Positions 7,900 to 15,950 of a stretch of DNA of 40,153 bases are shown one piece after another. The position numbers and the translations under genes are program-made. The notes under the pieces were generated by a model. The model was not told the DNA's origin. It saw only the letters and a list, made by a program, of their open reading frames with translations, and searched no databases. How positions within the stretch are numbered: the stretch's first letter is position 1; every line of letters begins with the position of its first letter. The DNA comes from an uncultured Clostridia bacterium (GTDB taxonomy: Bacteria; Bacillota; Clostridia; Oscillospirales; Oscillospiraceae), in assembly GCA_947367115.1 (NCBI GenBank), contig CANBCW010000012.1:1-40153 (forward strand). The letters run 5' to 3'.

Positions 7900-8238
7900 T
7901 TAGTTTCCTTGCTTTACGATGTCAAGCCACTGAATGTACTTTGCGCATGGGTCCCGGCGAACTGCTTCTTGAGCATATTCTAAAGCGATTTCTTCGGAAT
8001 GAGGCGGTGTTAGAGCAGTAAAAACATAATAGGAGATCAGATAACATACATAAGCCGTTTCCCTGGCTAAGTTCTGATTCTTCAAAATGAAATACTCGTT
8101 TTGAAGGTGAAAGAAAGGATAGAATTGATCGGCTTCAGAGGAACTAGCATATATGTTATCCAAAGTTTCCTCAGTAATCAGGAACACTTCATCCGCAGGG
8201 ATTTCACAGCTTTCAAAACTTTCAAGATTAAAGGGCAT
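7900..8238 (-). CDS. Hypothetical protein, upstream member of a pair
   Basis: 112-aa soluble protein. The start at 8238 is chosen because GGAGGA lies about 8 nt upstream, while a longer reading frame reaches into noncoding sequence. It has an aromatic-rich helical middle (YVCYLISYYVFTAL) and an acidic N-terminus, with a C-terminal EEIALEYAQEAVRRDPCAKYI-like segment reminiscent of a TPR-like helix pair. No family is recognised. It is cotranscribed with the 179-aa gene on the minus strand, convergent with the TIR cassette and divergent from the envelope operon. Confidence 0.6.
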   Translation of the reverse strand: MPFNLESFESCEIPADEVFLITEETLDNIYASSSEADQFYPFFHLQNEYFILKNQNLARETAYVCYLISYYVFTALTPPHSEEIALEYAQEAVRRDPCAKYIQWLDIVKQGN

Positions 8239-8332
8239 ACTTAAATTCCTCCATTTCACACATCTGTCATTTAGACTTTGCATCTCGCCAAAAGGTGACA
8301 GAATTTTCAATCATTTCTTTTTTCAAAAAGCC

Positions 8333-8361
8333 TGTCACCTCTTGTCGATCCTGGCCGTCAA
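8333..8361 (+). promoter_or_regulatory. Candidate ECF-sigma promoter 1
   Basis: TGTCACC (8333-8339), 16-bp spacer, CGTCAA (8356-8361), with an A-tract (TTTTTTCAAAAAGCC) immediately upstream. The same pattern with the same spacing precedes the SGNH/sigma operon at 12551. It lies about 40 bp before the ATG at 8401. The -35 also pairs with GGTGACAG at 8293-8300 as an inverted repeat. Confidence 0.68.
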
Positions 8362-8400
8362 CATAGCAGAACACCAAATGTTGACTGGGGAGGTCGCAAT

Positions 8401-10020
8401 ATGAAAAACAGAATGATCCGTATGACCGCAATCCTTTTAGCCGCGCTGCTTCTGGTATCCGCCGCGGGCTGTGCCGCGCCTGTGGCGGAAATTGATGGAC
8501 CGGCGGTGCTGCAATCGCTTTTGACCCAGGTCCGCTTTGACACCGAGCTTTCCGCGGTCAAGAATCCGGACCTGTATTTCCCGGAGCTGCCGGAGGGGAC
8601 TGCCGCAGCGCTTTACACCGGCAGCGGCTATTATGCTGACGAACTGGCGCTGCTGACCCTGGCGGACGAAAGGGACGGCCAGCAGGCAACGATAATTGTG
8701 GAAGAGCACATTGGGGAGCTGCGCGGCCAGTTCCAGAACTATGTGCCGGAGGAAGTGCCGAAGATCGATCACGCGGTCATTTCCCAATACGGCCGTTACA
8801 TCTTTGTGTGCGTCACCAATGACTACGACGCCGCGGAGCGAATCCTGGAAAACGCCGATGATCCTACATACCAACTGCCGGGCCGGGAGACAATGCCGGA
8901 AACTACCACTCCTACGGTGCCGGAAACCACGGTGCCTACCGAACACAGTACCGAGCCCAGCACCGAGTCTTCGGCACCCACCGAACCTGCACCCACGGAA
9001 ACCGAACCTGAGGTGACCGAGCCACCCGCGGAGCCGGAAGTGACCCAGCCGCCCACGGAGCCGGAGGTGACAGGGCCTGACGGCTACCCCGTTCTCCACA
9101 GCCAGTCCGGAAAATACTCCGATTTTGGCAGCGCCTGCATCCGGGTGGACGGCAGCGTCTTTGAAGAATATGACTATGTGGATTCCAGCGCCCAGGCCTA
9201 CGCGGACATCGTAAACAAAACCGCCGCGGCGCTGGATGGAGAAACCACCGTCTACGCCCTGGCCATCCCCACGGCCATCGGCGTCGTTCTGCCGGATGAC
9301 ATCGCCGCCCAGATGCCCCGCTGCTGCGACCAGGGCGCTGCCATCGAGAAGCTGTTTGCCAAAATGAGCGGCAATGTTGTGACCGTGAACTGTTTCGACA
9401 ATCTGATGCGGCACCGGGATGAGTACCTGTATTTCCGCACCGACCACCATTGGAACGGCCGGGGTGCCTATTATGCCTACGAAACTTTTTGCCAGGTGAA
9501 GGGCATCGCCCCGGTGACGCTGGCGGAACGGGAGGAGCGGAAGTTCACCGGATTCCTGGGTTCCTTTTACCAGAACGGAAGCGGCAGCAAGGAGATCCTG
9601 GCGGAAAACCCGGACACCGTATACGCCTACTGCCCCAAGTCCGGCCGGGCCACCATGCGCTACACCGACAAAAAGGGCAACACCTACAATTGGAACATCA
9701 TTTCGGATGTGACAAACTGGAAAGCATCCACCAAATACAGCACCTTCGCCGGGGCGGATAACCCCATCGCCGTGTTTACCAATCCCGATGTGACCGACGG
9801 TTCTGTCTGCGTCATCGTCAAGGAATCCTACGGCAATGCCCTGCTTCCTTATCTTGTGGACCATTACAGCACCGTTTATGAGATCGACTACCGCTATTGG
9901 ACGGGCAGTCTGGTAGACTTTGCCCGGGAAAAGAATGCGGACGATCTGATCTTCGCCAACAACCTTTCCATGATCCGCAGCAATCTGCTCATTGGCAAGC
10001 TGGCGGGCATCGCCGGGTAA
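8401..10020 (+). CDS. DUF4358-DHHW fusion lipoprotein
   Basis: 539 aa. A signal peptide with lipobox AAGC (Cys at about 25) is followed by a DUF4358-like domain (about 30-155; LYTGSGYYADELALLTL, YVPEEVPKI). A Pro/Thr/Glu linker with repeated EPEVT/TEP units (about 160-225) leads to a DHHW/AlgX-like SGNH domain (about 230-539). The catalytic motif TDHHWNGRGAYYAYE is present, and a late VKESYGNALLPYL segment corresponds to the block holding the Ser in related proteins. DHHW proteins work with MBOAT transferases to O-acylate extracellular polymers, so this is probably an extracytoplasmic acyltransferase or esterase. It is followed 12 bp later by the MBOAT gene. The DUF4358 fusion is unusual in my reading. 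Confidence 0.82.
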   Translation: MKNRMIRMTAILLAALLLVSAAGCAAPVAEIDGPAVLQSLLTQVRFDTELSAVKNPDLYFPELPEGTAAALYTGSGYYADELALLTLADERDGQQATIIVEEHIGELRGQFQNYVPEEVPKIDHAVISQYGRYIFVCVTNDYDAAERILENADDPTYQLPGRETMPETTTPTVPETTVPTEHSTEPSTESSAPTEPAPTETEPEVTEPPAEPEVTQPPTEPEVTGPDGYPVLHSQSGKYSDFGSACIRVDGSVFEEYDYVDSSAQAYADIVNKTAAALDGETTVYALAIPTAIGVVLPDDIAAQMPRCCDQGAAIEKLFAKMSGNVVTVNCFDNLMRHRDEYLYFRTDHHWNGRGAYYAYETFCQVKGIAPVTLAEREERKFTGFLGSFYQNGSGSKEILAENPDTVYAYCPKSGRATMRYTDKKGNTYNWNIISDVTNWKASTKYSTFAGADNPIAVFTNPDVTDGSVCVIVKESYGNALLPYLVDHYSTVYEIDYRYWTGSLVDFAREKNADDLIFANNLSMIRSNLLIGKLAGIAG

Positions 10021-10032
10021 AGGAGGGGCGCT

Positions 10033-11418
10033 ATGGTATTCAGCAGTCTGCTGTTTCTGATCTTGTTTCTGCCTATTACCACGGCGGTCTATTATCTGCT
10101 GCCGGGGAAGGGGAAAAATCTTCTGCTGCTGGCGGTGAGCCTGGTTTTCTACGCATGGGGCGAGCCTGTCCATATTTTCCTGATGCTCCTTACCACTGTA
10201 TATACCTGGGCCTTGAGCCTGCTGCTGGAAAAATTCCGGGCAAGGCCGGGAATTGCCAAACTGCTGCTGATCCTTTGCCTGGTGTTCAGTCTGGGAACGC
10301 TGGGGTACTACAAGTATTCGGGATTCCTGATGAATGCCCTGGGGAGTAGTAATTTTCAGGCTCCGGCCCTGCCCATCGGCATTTCCTTTTACACCTTTCA
10401 GGCCCTGTCCTATGTGATCGATGTGTACCGGGGCGATGTGAAGGCGCAAAAAAGCTGGGTCAATTTCGCCATGTATATCAGCTTCTTCCCCCAACTTATC
10501 GCCGGGCCAATCGTGCGCTATACCGATGTGGAGACCCAGTTGGGAAGCCGCACCCATTCCCGAAAAAATATATACCGGGGCATCCGCCGGTTCACTATGG
10601 GTCTGGGAAAAAAGGTTTTGCTTGCCAACCAGATCGGTATGCTGTGGGATATCCTTTCCGGGGCGGCCCATTTAAGCATGCTGGGGGCATGGCTGGGGGC
10701 AATCGCCTTTTCGCTGCAAATTTACTTCGATTTTTCCGCCTATTCCGACATGGCCATCGGCATGGGCCAGATCTTCGGCTTTGAATTTCCCGAAAACTTC
10801 CGCTATCCCTACCTGTCCGGCAGCGTCACCGAGTTCTGGCGGCGGTGGCACATCACCCTGGGTACCTGGTTCCGGGAGTATGTCTATATTCCCCTGGGCG
10901 GCAACCGCAAGGGAAAGCGGCGGCTCCTTTTGAATCTTCTGATCGTGTGGGCGCTGACGGGACTTTGGCACGGGGCGGACTGGCAGTTTCTTTTGTGGGG
11001 CGTCTACTATTTCGCCTTTCTGGCCCTGGAGAAGTTCTTTCTGCTGGGCAAAATGGAGAAATGGCCCCTATTTGCACGCCGCCTTTATACCATTCTGGTG
11101 GTGGTATTCGGCTGGGTGATTTTTGCCTGCGAAGATTTGACTGCCGCCGGGGACTTTTACAAAGCCATGCTGGGCATCGGCGTGAAGTTCGTAGATGATG
11201 CGGCGCTGTTCCAGCTGTCCAACTATGCATTGCTTCTTCCCATTCTGCTGGTGGGCGCTACGGATCTGCCGAAGCGGTGCGCCCATTGCCTGCGGCAGCA
11301 TATCCGTCCGGCCTTGTTTGAAAAGGTGACCTATGGGGCTTGCATTCTCACCACCTGGGTGTGCGTGGCCTTCCTGGTGGCGGATTCTTACAATCCTTTT
11401 CTTTATTTCCGATTTTAG
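10033..11418 (+). CDS. MBOAT O-acyltransferase (AlgI/DltB-like)
   Basis: 461-aa polytopic membrane protein of the MBOAT superfamily. Diagnostic segments are LPIGISFYTFQALSYVIDVYRG, SFFPQLIAGPIVRY, FWRRWHITLGTWFREYVYIPLGG (around residue 270) and ALTGLWHGADWQFLLWG with the conserved His near 312. The family moves acyl groups from a cytoplasmic donor across the membrane to a partner SGNH protein, as in alginate, cellulose or teichoic-acid modification. It is flanked by two DHHW proteins in the same operon, the standard partner arrangement. The acceptor polymer is unknown; peptidoglycan or a wall polysaccharide fits the sigma/anti-sigma genes downstream. The start is ATG with AGGAGG upstream. 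Confidence 0.93.
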   Translation: MVFSSLLFLILFLPITTAVYYLLPGKGKNLLLLAVSLVFYAWGEPVHIFLMLLTTVYTWALSLLLEKFRARPGIAKLLLILCLVFSLGTLGYYKYSGFLMNALGSSNFQAPALPIGISFYTFQALSYVIDVYRGDVKAQKSWVNFAMYISFFPQLIAGPIVRYTDVETQLGSRTHSRKNIYRGIRRFTMGLGKKVLLANQIGMLWDILSGAAHLSMLGAWLGAIAFSLQIYFDFSAYSDMAIGMGQIFGFEFPENFRYPYLSGSVTEFWRRWHITLGTWFREYVYIPLGGNRKGKRRLLLNLLIVWALTGLWHGADWQFLLWGVYYFAFLALEKFFLLGKMEKWPLFARRLYTILVVVFGWVIFACEDLTAAGDFYKAMLGIGVKFVDDAALFQLSNYALLLPILLVGATDLPKRCAHCLRQHIRPALFEKVTYGACILTTWVCVAFLVADSYNPFLYFRF

Positions 11419-11427
11419 GTGACTGAT

Positions 11428-12537
11428 ATGAAACGAAACAGAACCTTTTTTATCTTCCTCTTTTTCGTCCCCCTGTTTTTACTGGCGGTGCTGACGGCCA
11501 TTCTGCCGGCCCGCTCCTTTTCGGAAAATGAAAACCGCCCCCTGACCCAGATGCCCGCATTTTCCTGGGAGGGCATCCAAAGCGGTACGCTGCAGTCGGA
11601 GCTGGCGGACTGGTTCAGCGACCAGGTGCCCCTGCGGGACTTCTGGATCCAAACCAATACCGCCATCCGAAAGCTGACCGGACAGAAAGAGATCGGCGGC
11701 GTGTATCTGGGGGATGACCACAATTATTTCCAGCAGTTCACCGACGAAAGCTACTCTGCCGGGCGCATGGCATCGGTCTTTCGGATGATGGATGCCTTTG
11801 TGCAGAAGCAGGAGCTTCCGGCGGCGGTGATGCTGGTGCCCAGCCCCGGCACGGTGTTGTCGGAGAAACTTCCCGCCAATGCGCCTTATTATGACGCAGA
11901 CGCCGTGTTCGATGTAGCAAATCAGATATTCTCCTGCCCGGTCATCGATCTGCGGGACTGCTTTGCCAAAAATGCGGGGGATGCCCAGCTCTACTACCGC
12001 ACCGACCACCATTGGACCAGCCAGGGTGCCTATCTTGCCTATCGGGCCTATTGCGGGGCCCTGGGAAAGACGCCCAGGGAATACACGCTGGAACAGGTGT
12101 CGGATGACTTTTACGGCACCCTCTATTCCAAGGTGCTGGACAGTGCCGCCCAGCCGGACACGGTCTGGGTGCCTGAGGAGCTTCCCAATGTGACGGTCAT
12201 TTACGATGACGGCACGGTGGCGGACACTCCCTACCACCCGGAGCAGCTGTCCCAAAAGAATCAGTATACCTACTTCTTCGGCGGCAACTACGGCACCGTG
12301 ACCATCCGGACGGAAGCAGAAAACAGCGGCAGACTGCTGGTCATCAAGGATTCCTTCGCCAACTGCTTTGTGCCGTTTTTGCTGGGGGATTATTCGGAAA
12401 TCGTGATGCTGGACCTGCGGTATTTTGGAGGTAGCGTGGAGGATGTCATTGCACAGCAGGGCATCACGGAGATTTTGTTTCTCTATGAAATCTCCAACCT
12501 GCTGACAGATACAGGCATTCTGGGCCTGGAAAAATAA
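11428..12537 (+). CDS. DHHW family protein
   Basis: 369 aa. One N-terminal membrane anchor (residues about 6-26) has no lipobox and is followed by an extracytoplasmic AlgX/AlgJ-like SGNH domain. The motif RTDHHWTSQGAYLAYRAY is clear, the late IKDSFANCFVPFL block supplies the likely nucleophile Ser, and DLRYFGGSV follows. It should act with the MBOAT protein immediately upstream to transfer or remove acyl groups on a surface polymer. The start ATG 11428 is preferred because AGGTGA, overlapping the stop of the MBOAT gene, is at good spacing; a GTG at 11419 is possible. It ends the first operon, just before the second ECF promoter. Confidence 0.88.
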   Translation: MKRNRTFFIFLFFVPLFLLAVLTAILPARSFSENENRPLTQMPAFSWEGIQSGTLQSELADWFSDQVPLRDFWIQTNTAIRKLTGQKEIGGVYLGDDHNYFQQFTDESYSAGRMASVFRMMDAFVQKQELPAAVMLVPSPGTVLSEKLPANAPYYDADAVFDVANQIFSCPVIDLRDCFAKNAGDAQLYYRTDHHWTSQGAYLAYRAYCGALGKTPREYTLEQVSDDFYGTLYSKVLDSAAQPDTVWVPEELPNVTVIYDDGTVADTPYHPEQLSQKNQYTYFFGGNYGTVTIRTEAENSGRLLVIKDSFANCFVPFLLGDYSEIVMLDLRYFGGSVEDVIAQQGITEILFLYEISNLLTDTGILGLEK

Positions 12538-12550
12538 TTTTCAAAAAAGC

Positions 12551-12580
12551 TGTCACCTTTTTTCTGGATCCATCGTCTAA
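12551..12580 (+). promoter_or_regulatory. Candidate ECF-sigma promoter 2
   Basis: TGTCACC (12551-12557), 16-bp spacer, CGTCTAA (12574-12580), with an upstream A-tract (TTTTCAAAAAAGC). It matches promoter 1 at 8333 in both boxes, spacing and A-tract. It lies about 15 bp before the ATG of the SGNH gene, so the operon encoding the sigma factor is likely autoregulated. Confidence 0.7.
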
Positions 12581-12595
12581 AAGGTAGGAAGTAAT

Positions 12596-13453
12596 ATGAG
12601 GACATTTTTTAGAAAGCTGTACAGGACCGGGATCGTTATGTCAATAATACTATTTTTTGCGCTGGTCATTTTTCTGCTGATGGGCTGCCGTCGGAACCAG
12701 CCGACCCTTTCGGATCCGGAGAGCGTCCCGCAGATCCAACCCGCTGCGCAGTTCAGCTTCGAGCCGACCTGTCCGCCGGAAACGGAGCCGATCCAAACGG
12801 AAAATACGGCTGCGGAAGCCGTGACGACTGCCCCCACGGAATCCGCACCCATTGCCCAATACTGCCCGGTGGATGACCGGAACGCCCTTTTTATTGGGGA
12901 CTCCAGAACGGTGGGTCTGGCGGATCACGGCGATCTGGAGAACGCGAACTATTTTGCTGCCGTGGGCATGAGCGTCTGCAATGTGTGGGAAACCAAGGTT
13001 TCTGTTCCCAAAGTGGGCAAAGTTTTGCTGAAAGAATTGCTGAATGCCAAGCAATATGATATAATTTACATTATGCTTGGCATCAATGAACTGGGCTATG
13101 CCTTTGACAAAACGGTGGGCAGATACGGTGCCCTGGTGGAGCAGGTCCGGACCCTCCAGCCGGAGGCGGTGCTGGTGTTGGTGGCGAATATCCATGTGAC
13201 CGCCGCCCGGTCGGCGTCGGATAAGTATATCAATAACCCGGCATTGGACCGCTTCAATGAAGCAACAGCCCAATTTGCCGACGGCAAAACCGTATTTTAT
13301 CTGGATGCCAACAGTCTGTTTGATGACGAAAACGGGAATTTGGCAGAGGAAAAAAGCGCCGACAGTGCCCACCTGAAGGCAAAATTCTATGGGCAGTGGG
13401 CTGAGTGGCTGATGATCGAAACCGCGGACATTCTTGCGCGGGCAGAGGGGTGA
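12596..13453 (+). CDS. SGNH/GDSL hydrolase, membrane-anchored
   Basis: 285 aa. An N-terminal hydrophobic segment ends in LLMGC, usable as a lipobox or membrane anchor. A Pro/Glu/Thr linker (about 45-92) follows, then an SGNH hydrolase domain. Block I is LFIGDSRTVG with the nucleophile Ser, block III is LGINELG, and block V is DSAHLKA with the Asp/His pair. Family members remove or transfer acetyl groups on envelope glycans. It is the first gene of the operon that also encodes the ECF sigma factor and anti-sigma, so its expression is probably tied to envelope stress. The substrate cannot be read from sequence. Confidence 0.88.
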   Translation: MRTFFRKLYRTGIVMSIILFFALVIFLLMGCRRNQPTLSDPESVPQIQPAAQFSFEPTCPPETEPIQTENTAAEAVTTAPTESAPIAQYCPVDDRNALFIGDSRTVGLADHGDLENANYFAAVGMSVCNVWETKVSVPKVGKVLLKELLNAKQYDIIYIMLGINELGYAFDKTVGRYGALVEQVRTLQPEAVLVLVANIHVTAARSASDKYINNPALDRFNEATAQFADGKTVFYLDANSLFDDENGNLAEEKSADSAHLKAKFYGQWAEWLMIETADILARAEG

Positions 13454-13460
13454 AAGGAAG

Positions 13461-13952
13461 TTGACGGAAAAAGAATATTTCAGCCAGTGTGTGCGGCAAT
13501 GTGAGAGCAGTATGTACACCCTGGCCATGGGGATCCTGAAAAACGAAGCGGACGCCGCCGACGCCATGCAGGACGCCATCCTAAAAGCCTACTGCAATCT
13601 GGATCAGCTGAAGTACCGCAACCGGTTCCGGCCCTGGATATTGTCCATCGTCCATAATACGGCCATTGAGTACATCCGCAAACAGAAGAACATTGTGGAT
13701 CTGGAATCGCAGGAGGAACTGGCCGCCCCGGAGCCTGCGGTGGATACCGCCACCCGGCTGACGGTTTGGGAGGGGGTCCAGCGGCTGAAGCTTCCGTACC
13801 GCACCGTCATTATCCTGTTTTACTATGAGAATTATTCCGTCCGGCAAATTGCGGAGGTAACGCATACATCTGTAATCGCCATCAAGCAGCAGCTGTCACG
13901 GGGCAGAAAAATGCTGGCCCAACTGCTGAACAAGGAGGACTTTGTCCAATGA
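13461..13952 (+). CDS. ECF-type RNA polymerase sigma factor (SigV-like)
   Basis: 163 aa with sigma region 2 (DAADAMQDAILKAYCNLDQL, RFRPWILSIVHNTAIEYIRK) and region 4 (RLKLPYRTVIILFYYENYSVRQIAEVTHTS, IKQQLSRGRKML). The start is taken as TTG at 13461, with GGGGTG about 9 nt upstream; another TTG at 13434 overlaps the SGNH gene. The stop overlaps the next gene's start as ATGA, implying translational coupling with the anti-sigma. Together with the RsiV-like partner it resembles the SigV lysozyme-stress system of Bacillus. Its predicted targets are the two TGTCACC-N16-CGTC promoters in this locus. Confidence 0.88.
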   Translation: MTEKEYFSQCVRQCESSMYTLAMGILKNEADAADAMQDAILKAYCNLDQLKYRNRFRPWILSIVHNTAIEYIRKQKNIVDLESQEELAAPEPAVDTATRLTVWEGVQRLKLPYRTVIILFYYENYSVRQIAEVTHTSVIAIKQQLSRGRKMLAQLLNKEDFVQ

Positions 13953-14848
13953 AACAGTCTTTTGACCAAGAGATCCGGGACGCGCTCCAACAGGAGCCCA
14001 TTTCCGTCCCCGCTTCTGTACACGAAAGAACCGAACAGATCCTGGACGCCCTGCCCGAAAAGGAAAGCAAGCCCAAGTTGTTTGTGCTGCCCAGAGCAGT
14101 CGTGCGGGCGACCCAGGCCGCTGCCTGCATTTTGTTCGTGCTGCTGGTGCTGCTGCCCAATGTCAGCGTGGCTTATGCCAAGGCGGTGGAGAATATTCCC
14201 GTCATCGGCAGCTTGGTGGAGATTTTCACCATCCGCAATTATTTCTATTCCGATGACCGCCATGAGCTGGATGTCCAGGTGCCCCAGGTCAGCGACCCCG
14301 GCAATCAGAATGCCAGCGACCTGATCAACAAGAATGTCAACCAGCTGACCGCCGCCGTAATTCAGCAGTTCTATGATGAATTGGAGATCACTCACGATAA
14401 GGGCTACGGCTCTATTTATATTGACTACGAAACTGTGACGAACACCGACAAATGGTTCACTCTGAAGCTGACGGTGACAGAGTTGGCTGCCAGCAGCAAC
14501 ACCTATTTCCGCTTCTATCATATCGACCGCACCACCGGCACTTATGTGACCTTCGGGGATCTGTTTGACGAGGCGGATTATCCCGCCCTGGAGCAGCTGA
14601 TCATAAAACAGATGCGCCGGGAGATGGACGAAAATGAGGACGCCGTCTATTGGATCGACGGTGCAGAAGCGGGCGAAAGCTTCACCGCGCTGAGCGGCAC
14701 GCAGAATTTCTACTTTGACGATGCCGGAAATCTGGTCATCGTCTATAATAAATACGAAGTCGGCCCCGGTTCCATGGGCTGCCCCAAAATCGAGATCTCC
14801 CCGCAGGACTTCCAGGCCTATCTGGATCATTCCAACACCGCCGATTGA
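13949..14848 (+). CDS. RsiV-like transmembrane anti-sigma factor (DUF3298)
   Basis: 299 aa. A cytoplasmic N-terminal part (about 1-48) precedes one membrane segment (about 52-75, AAACILFVLLVLLP). An extracytoplasmic part ends in a DUF3298 domain (about 190-290; TFGDLFDE, FYFDDAGNLVIVYNKYEVGPGSMG, PKIEIS). In Bacillus and Enterococcus this type of RsiV protein binds lysozyme directly and is then cleaved, freeing SigV to switch on cell-wall O-acetylation and D-alanylation genes. Here it is coupled to the sigma gene by an ATGA overlap and sits beside an MBOAT/SGNH set. Lysozyme sensing is inferred from family and has not been shown for this protein. Confidence 0.85.
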   Translation: MKQSFDQEIRDALQQEPISVPASVHERTEQILDALPEKESKPKLFVLPRAVVRATQAAACILFVLLVLLPNVSVAYAKAVENIPVIGSLVEIFTIRNYFYSDDRHELDVQVPQVSDPGNQNASDLINKNVNQLTAAVIQQFYDELEITHDKGYGSIYIDYETVTNTDKWFTLKLTVTELAASSNTYFRFYHIDRTTGTYVTFGDLFDEADYPALEQLIIKQMRREMDENEDAVYWIDGAEAGESFTALSGTQNFYFDDAGNLVIVYNKYEVGPGSMGCPKIEISPQDFQAYLDHSNTAD

Positions 14849-14890
14849 GCGGAACGGGAGAAATTTTGTGAAAACGATATAATCATAAGC

Positions 14891-14925
14891 AAAGCGGCAG
14901 TTCCCATTGAACTGCTGCTTTTTAT
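14891..14925 (+). terminator. Terminator of the SGNH-sigma-anti-sigma operon
   Basis: 12-bp stem AAAGCGGCAGTT/AACTGCTGCTTT (one G-T pair) followed by TTTTTA. Confidence 0.85.
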
Positions 14926-14983
14926 ACAATGTTGGAAGATCGCACGATTTTTGCCCCCGATTTCGCAAAGGAAAAATAACTAG

Positions 14984-15032
14984 TGCAACCAAAATTGGTT
15001 GCAAATCAAAAAAGCAACCGATTTGGGTTGCT
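14984..15032. repeat. Left double palindrome of the satD cassette
   Basis: Two 20-bp palindromes of form GCAACC-N6-GGTTGC are at 14984-15003 and 15013-15032, with centres 29 bp apart. A longer hairpin (arms ATCAAAAAAGCAACC / GGTTGCTTTTTTGAT, 15005-15040) includes the second and can also terminate transcription. The same arrangement recurs downstream at 16678-16726. Confidence 0.85.
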
Positions 15033-15055
15033 TTTTTGATTTTGTGTGGTATACT
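15028..15055 (+). promoter_or_regulatory. Promoter of satD
   Basis: TTGCTT (15028-15033), 16-bp spacer, TATACT (15050-15055), about 22 bp before the start codon. The -35 lies inside the second GGTTGC palindrome, so a protein bound there would block RNA polymerase. Confidence 0.6.
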
Positions 15056-15076
15056 TACCCTAGAGGTGAATGGAAT

Positions 15077-15946
15077 ATGTCGCAAGATTACGCAGCATTA
15101 ATTATTGACCTAAAAAAATCAAGAAGCTATACTAAAGAGGATAGAAACAACATCCAATACTATATCATGGATGTTATTCATCTGCTAAACCGCTTATATC
15201 GAAGAGAACTAGTGCGGGAAGTTGACTTTAGTGCAGGCGATGAGGTTCAGGGCCTGTTTTCTTCTCCGGAGGCTGCCTATCTCTACTATCGGATGCTCTC
15301 CATGTGGCTTCATCCCATTGAGATTCGCGCAGGCATTGGTGTTGGCGGTTGGGATGTTCAGCTTGACAGCAAGGGTACTACTGGTCAAGATGGACCAGCT
15401 TATCACAAAGCCAGATATGCAATTAAAAAAGCTGATGATAGCGAAGGTTATCCTGTTCTGTTTTTTTCAGATAGCCAATCTGATGTTACAATCAACACCA
15501 TTATTGGCGGCGCTGCTTCCATTATGGCAAAGCAGAGTGTTTATCAAAACCAAATAATGCTCATAACGGAATTGCTGTTCCCGATTTGCAACTACTATGT
15601 TCGTGCTTATGATTATGTTACACCGCATGACGTGGAACGCTTCTTGCACGAGAAATGTATGCTTGCCCATGAAATGGAGAAAATCATGCGGCCATTACCG
15701 TTTGATCGTTTAGCCTATAGCTTTGTCGAGATCATAGATCCTATTAATGCAGAAGATGTACGAGAAGAAACCAAGTTCTATATAACCAGCGGAAAACAGC
15801 GGGGTATCCCTACAAAGCTGGCTAGCATAATGGATATCAGCAGGCAGACGATTGAAAAGACAATAAAGGCTGGCAATATCTACACCGCCAGAAATATGGC
15901 GATAACCGCAATCAACGAAATGACTAATATACGATGGGAGAGATAA
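15077..15946 (+). CDS. SatD family protein
   Basis: 289 aa. The N-terminal SQDYAALIIDLKKSR, VDFSAGDEVQGLF, YLYYRMLSMWLHPIEIRAGIGVG and DGPAYHKARYAIKKA segments are typical of the SatD family (nucleotide-cyclase-like fold). The C-terminus has a helix-turn-helix (RGIPTKLASIMDISRQTIEKTIKAGNI), suggesting DNA binding. SatD genes commonly pair with a small membrane protein with a DUF3307 domain, exactly as here (4-bp gap). Function is unknown. The paired GGTTGC palindromes around the unit are good candidates for its operator. The start is ATG 15077 with AGAGGTGA upstream. Base composition is lower in GC than in the preceding operon. Confidence 0.83.
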   Translation: MSQDYAALIIDLKKSRSYTKEDRNNIQYYIMDVIHLLNRLYRRELVREVDFSAGDEVQGLFSSPEAAYLYYRMLSMWLHPIEIRAGIGVGGWDVQLDSKGTTGQDGPAYHKARYAIKKADDSEGYPVLFFSDSQSDVTINTIIGGAASIMAKQSVYQNQIMLITELLFPICNYYVRAYDYVTPHDVERFLHEKCMLAHEMEKIMRPLPFDRLAYSFVEIIDPINAEDVREETKFYITSGKQRGIPTKLASIMDISRQTIEKTIKAGNIYTARNMAITAINEMTNIRWER

Positions 15947-15950
15947 AGAT

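Noticed and set aside
8437..10671. Long open frame on the minus strand across the DHHW and MBOAT genes
   Set aside because: Antisense shadow of clear protein-coding genes; no ribosome site or domain.
13434..13461. Upstream TTG start for the sigma factor
   Set aside because: It would overlap the SGNH gene and lacks a ribosome site, while TTG 13461 has GGGGTG at good spacing. The choice remains uncertain.
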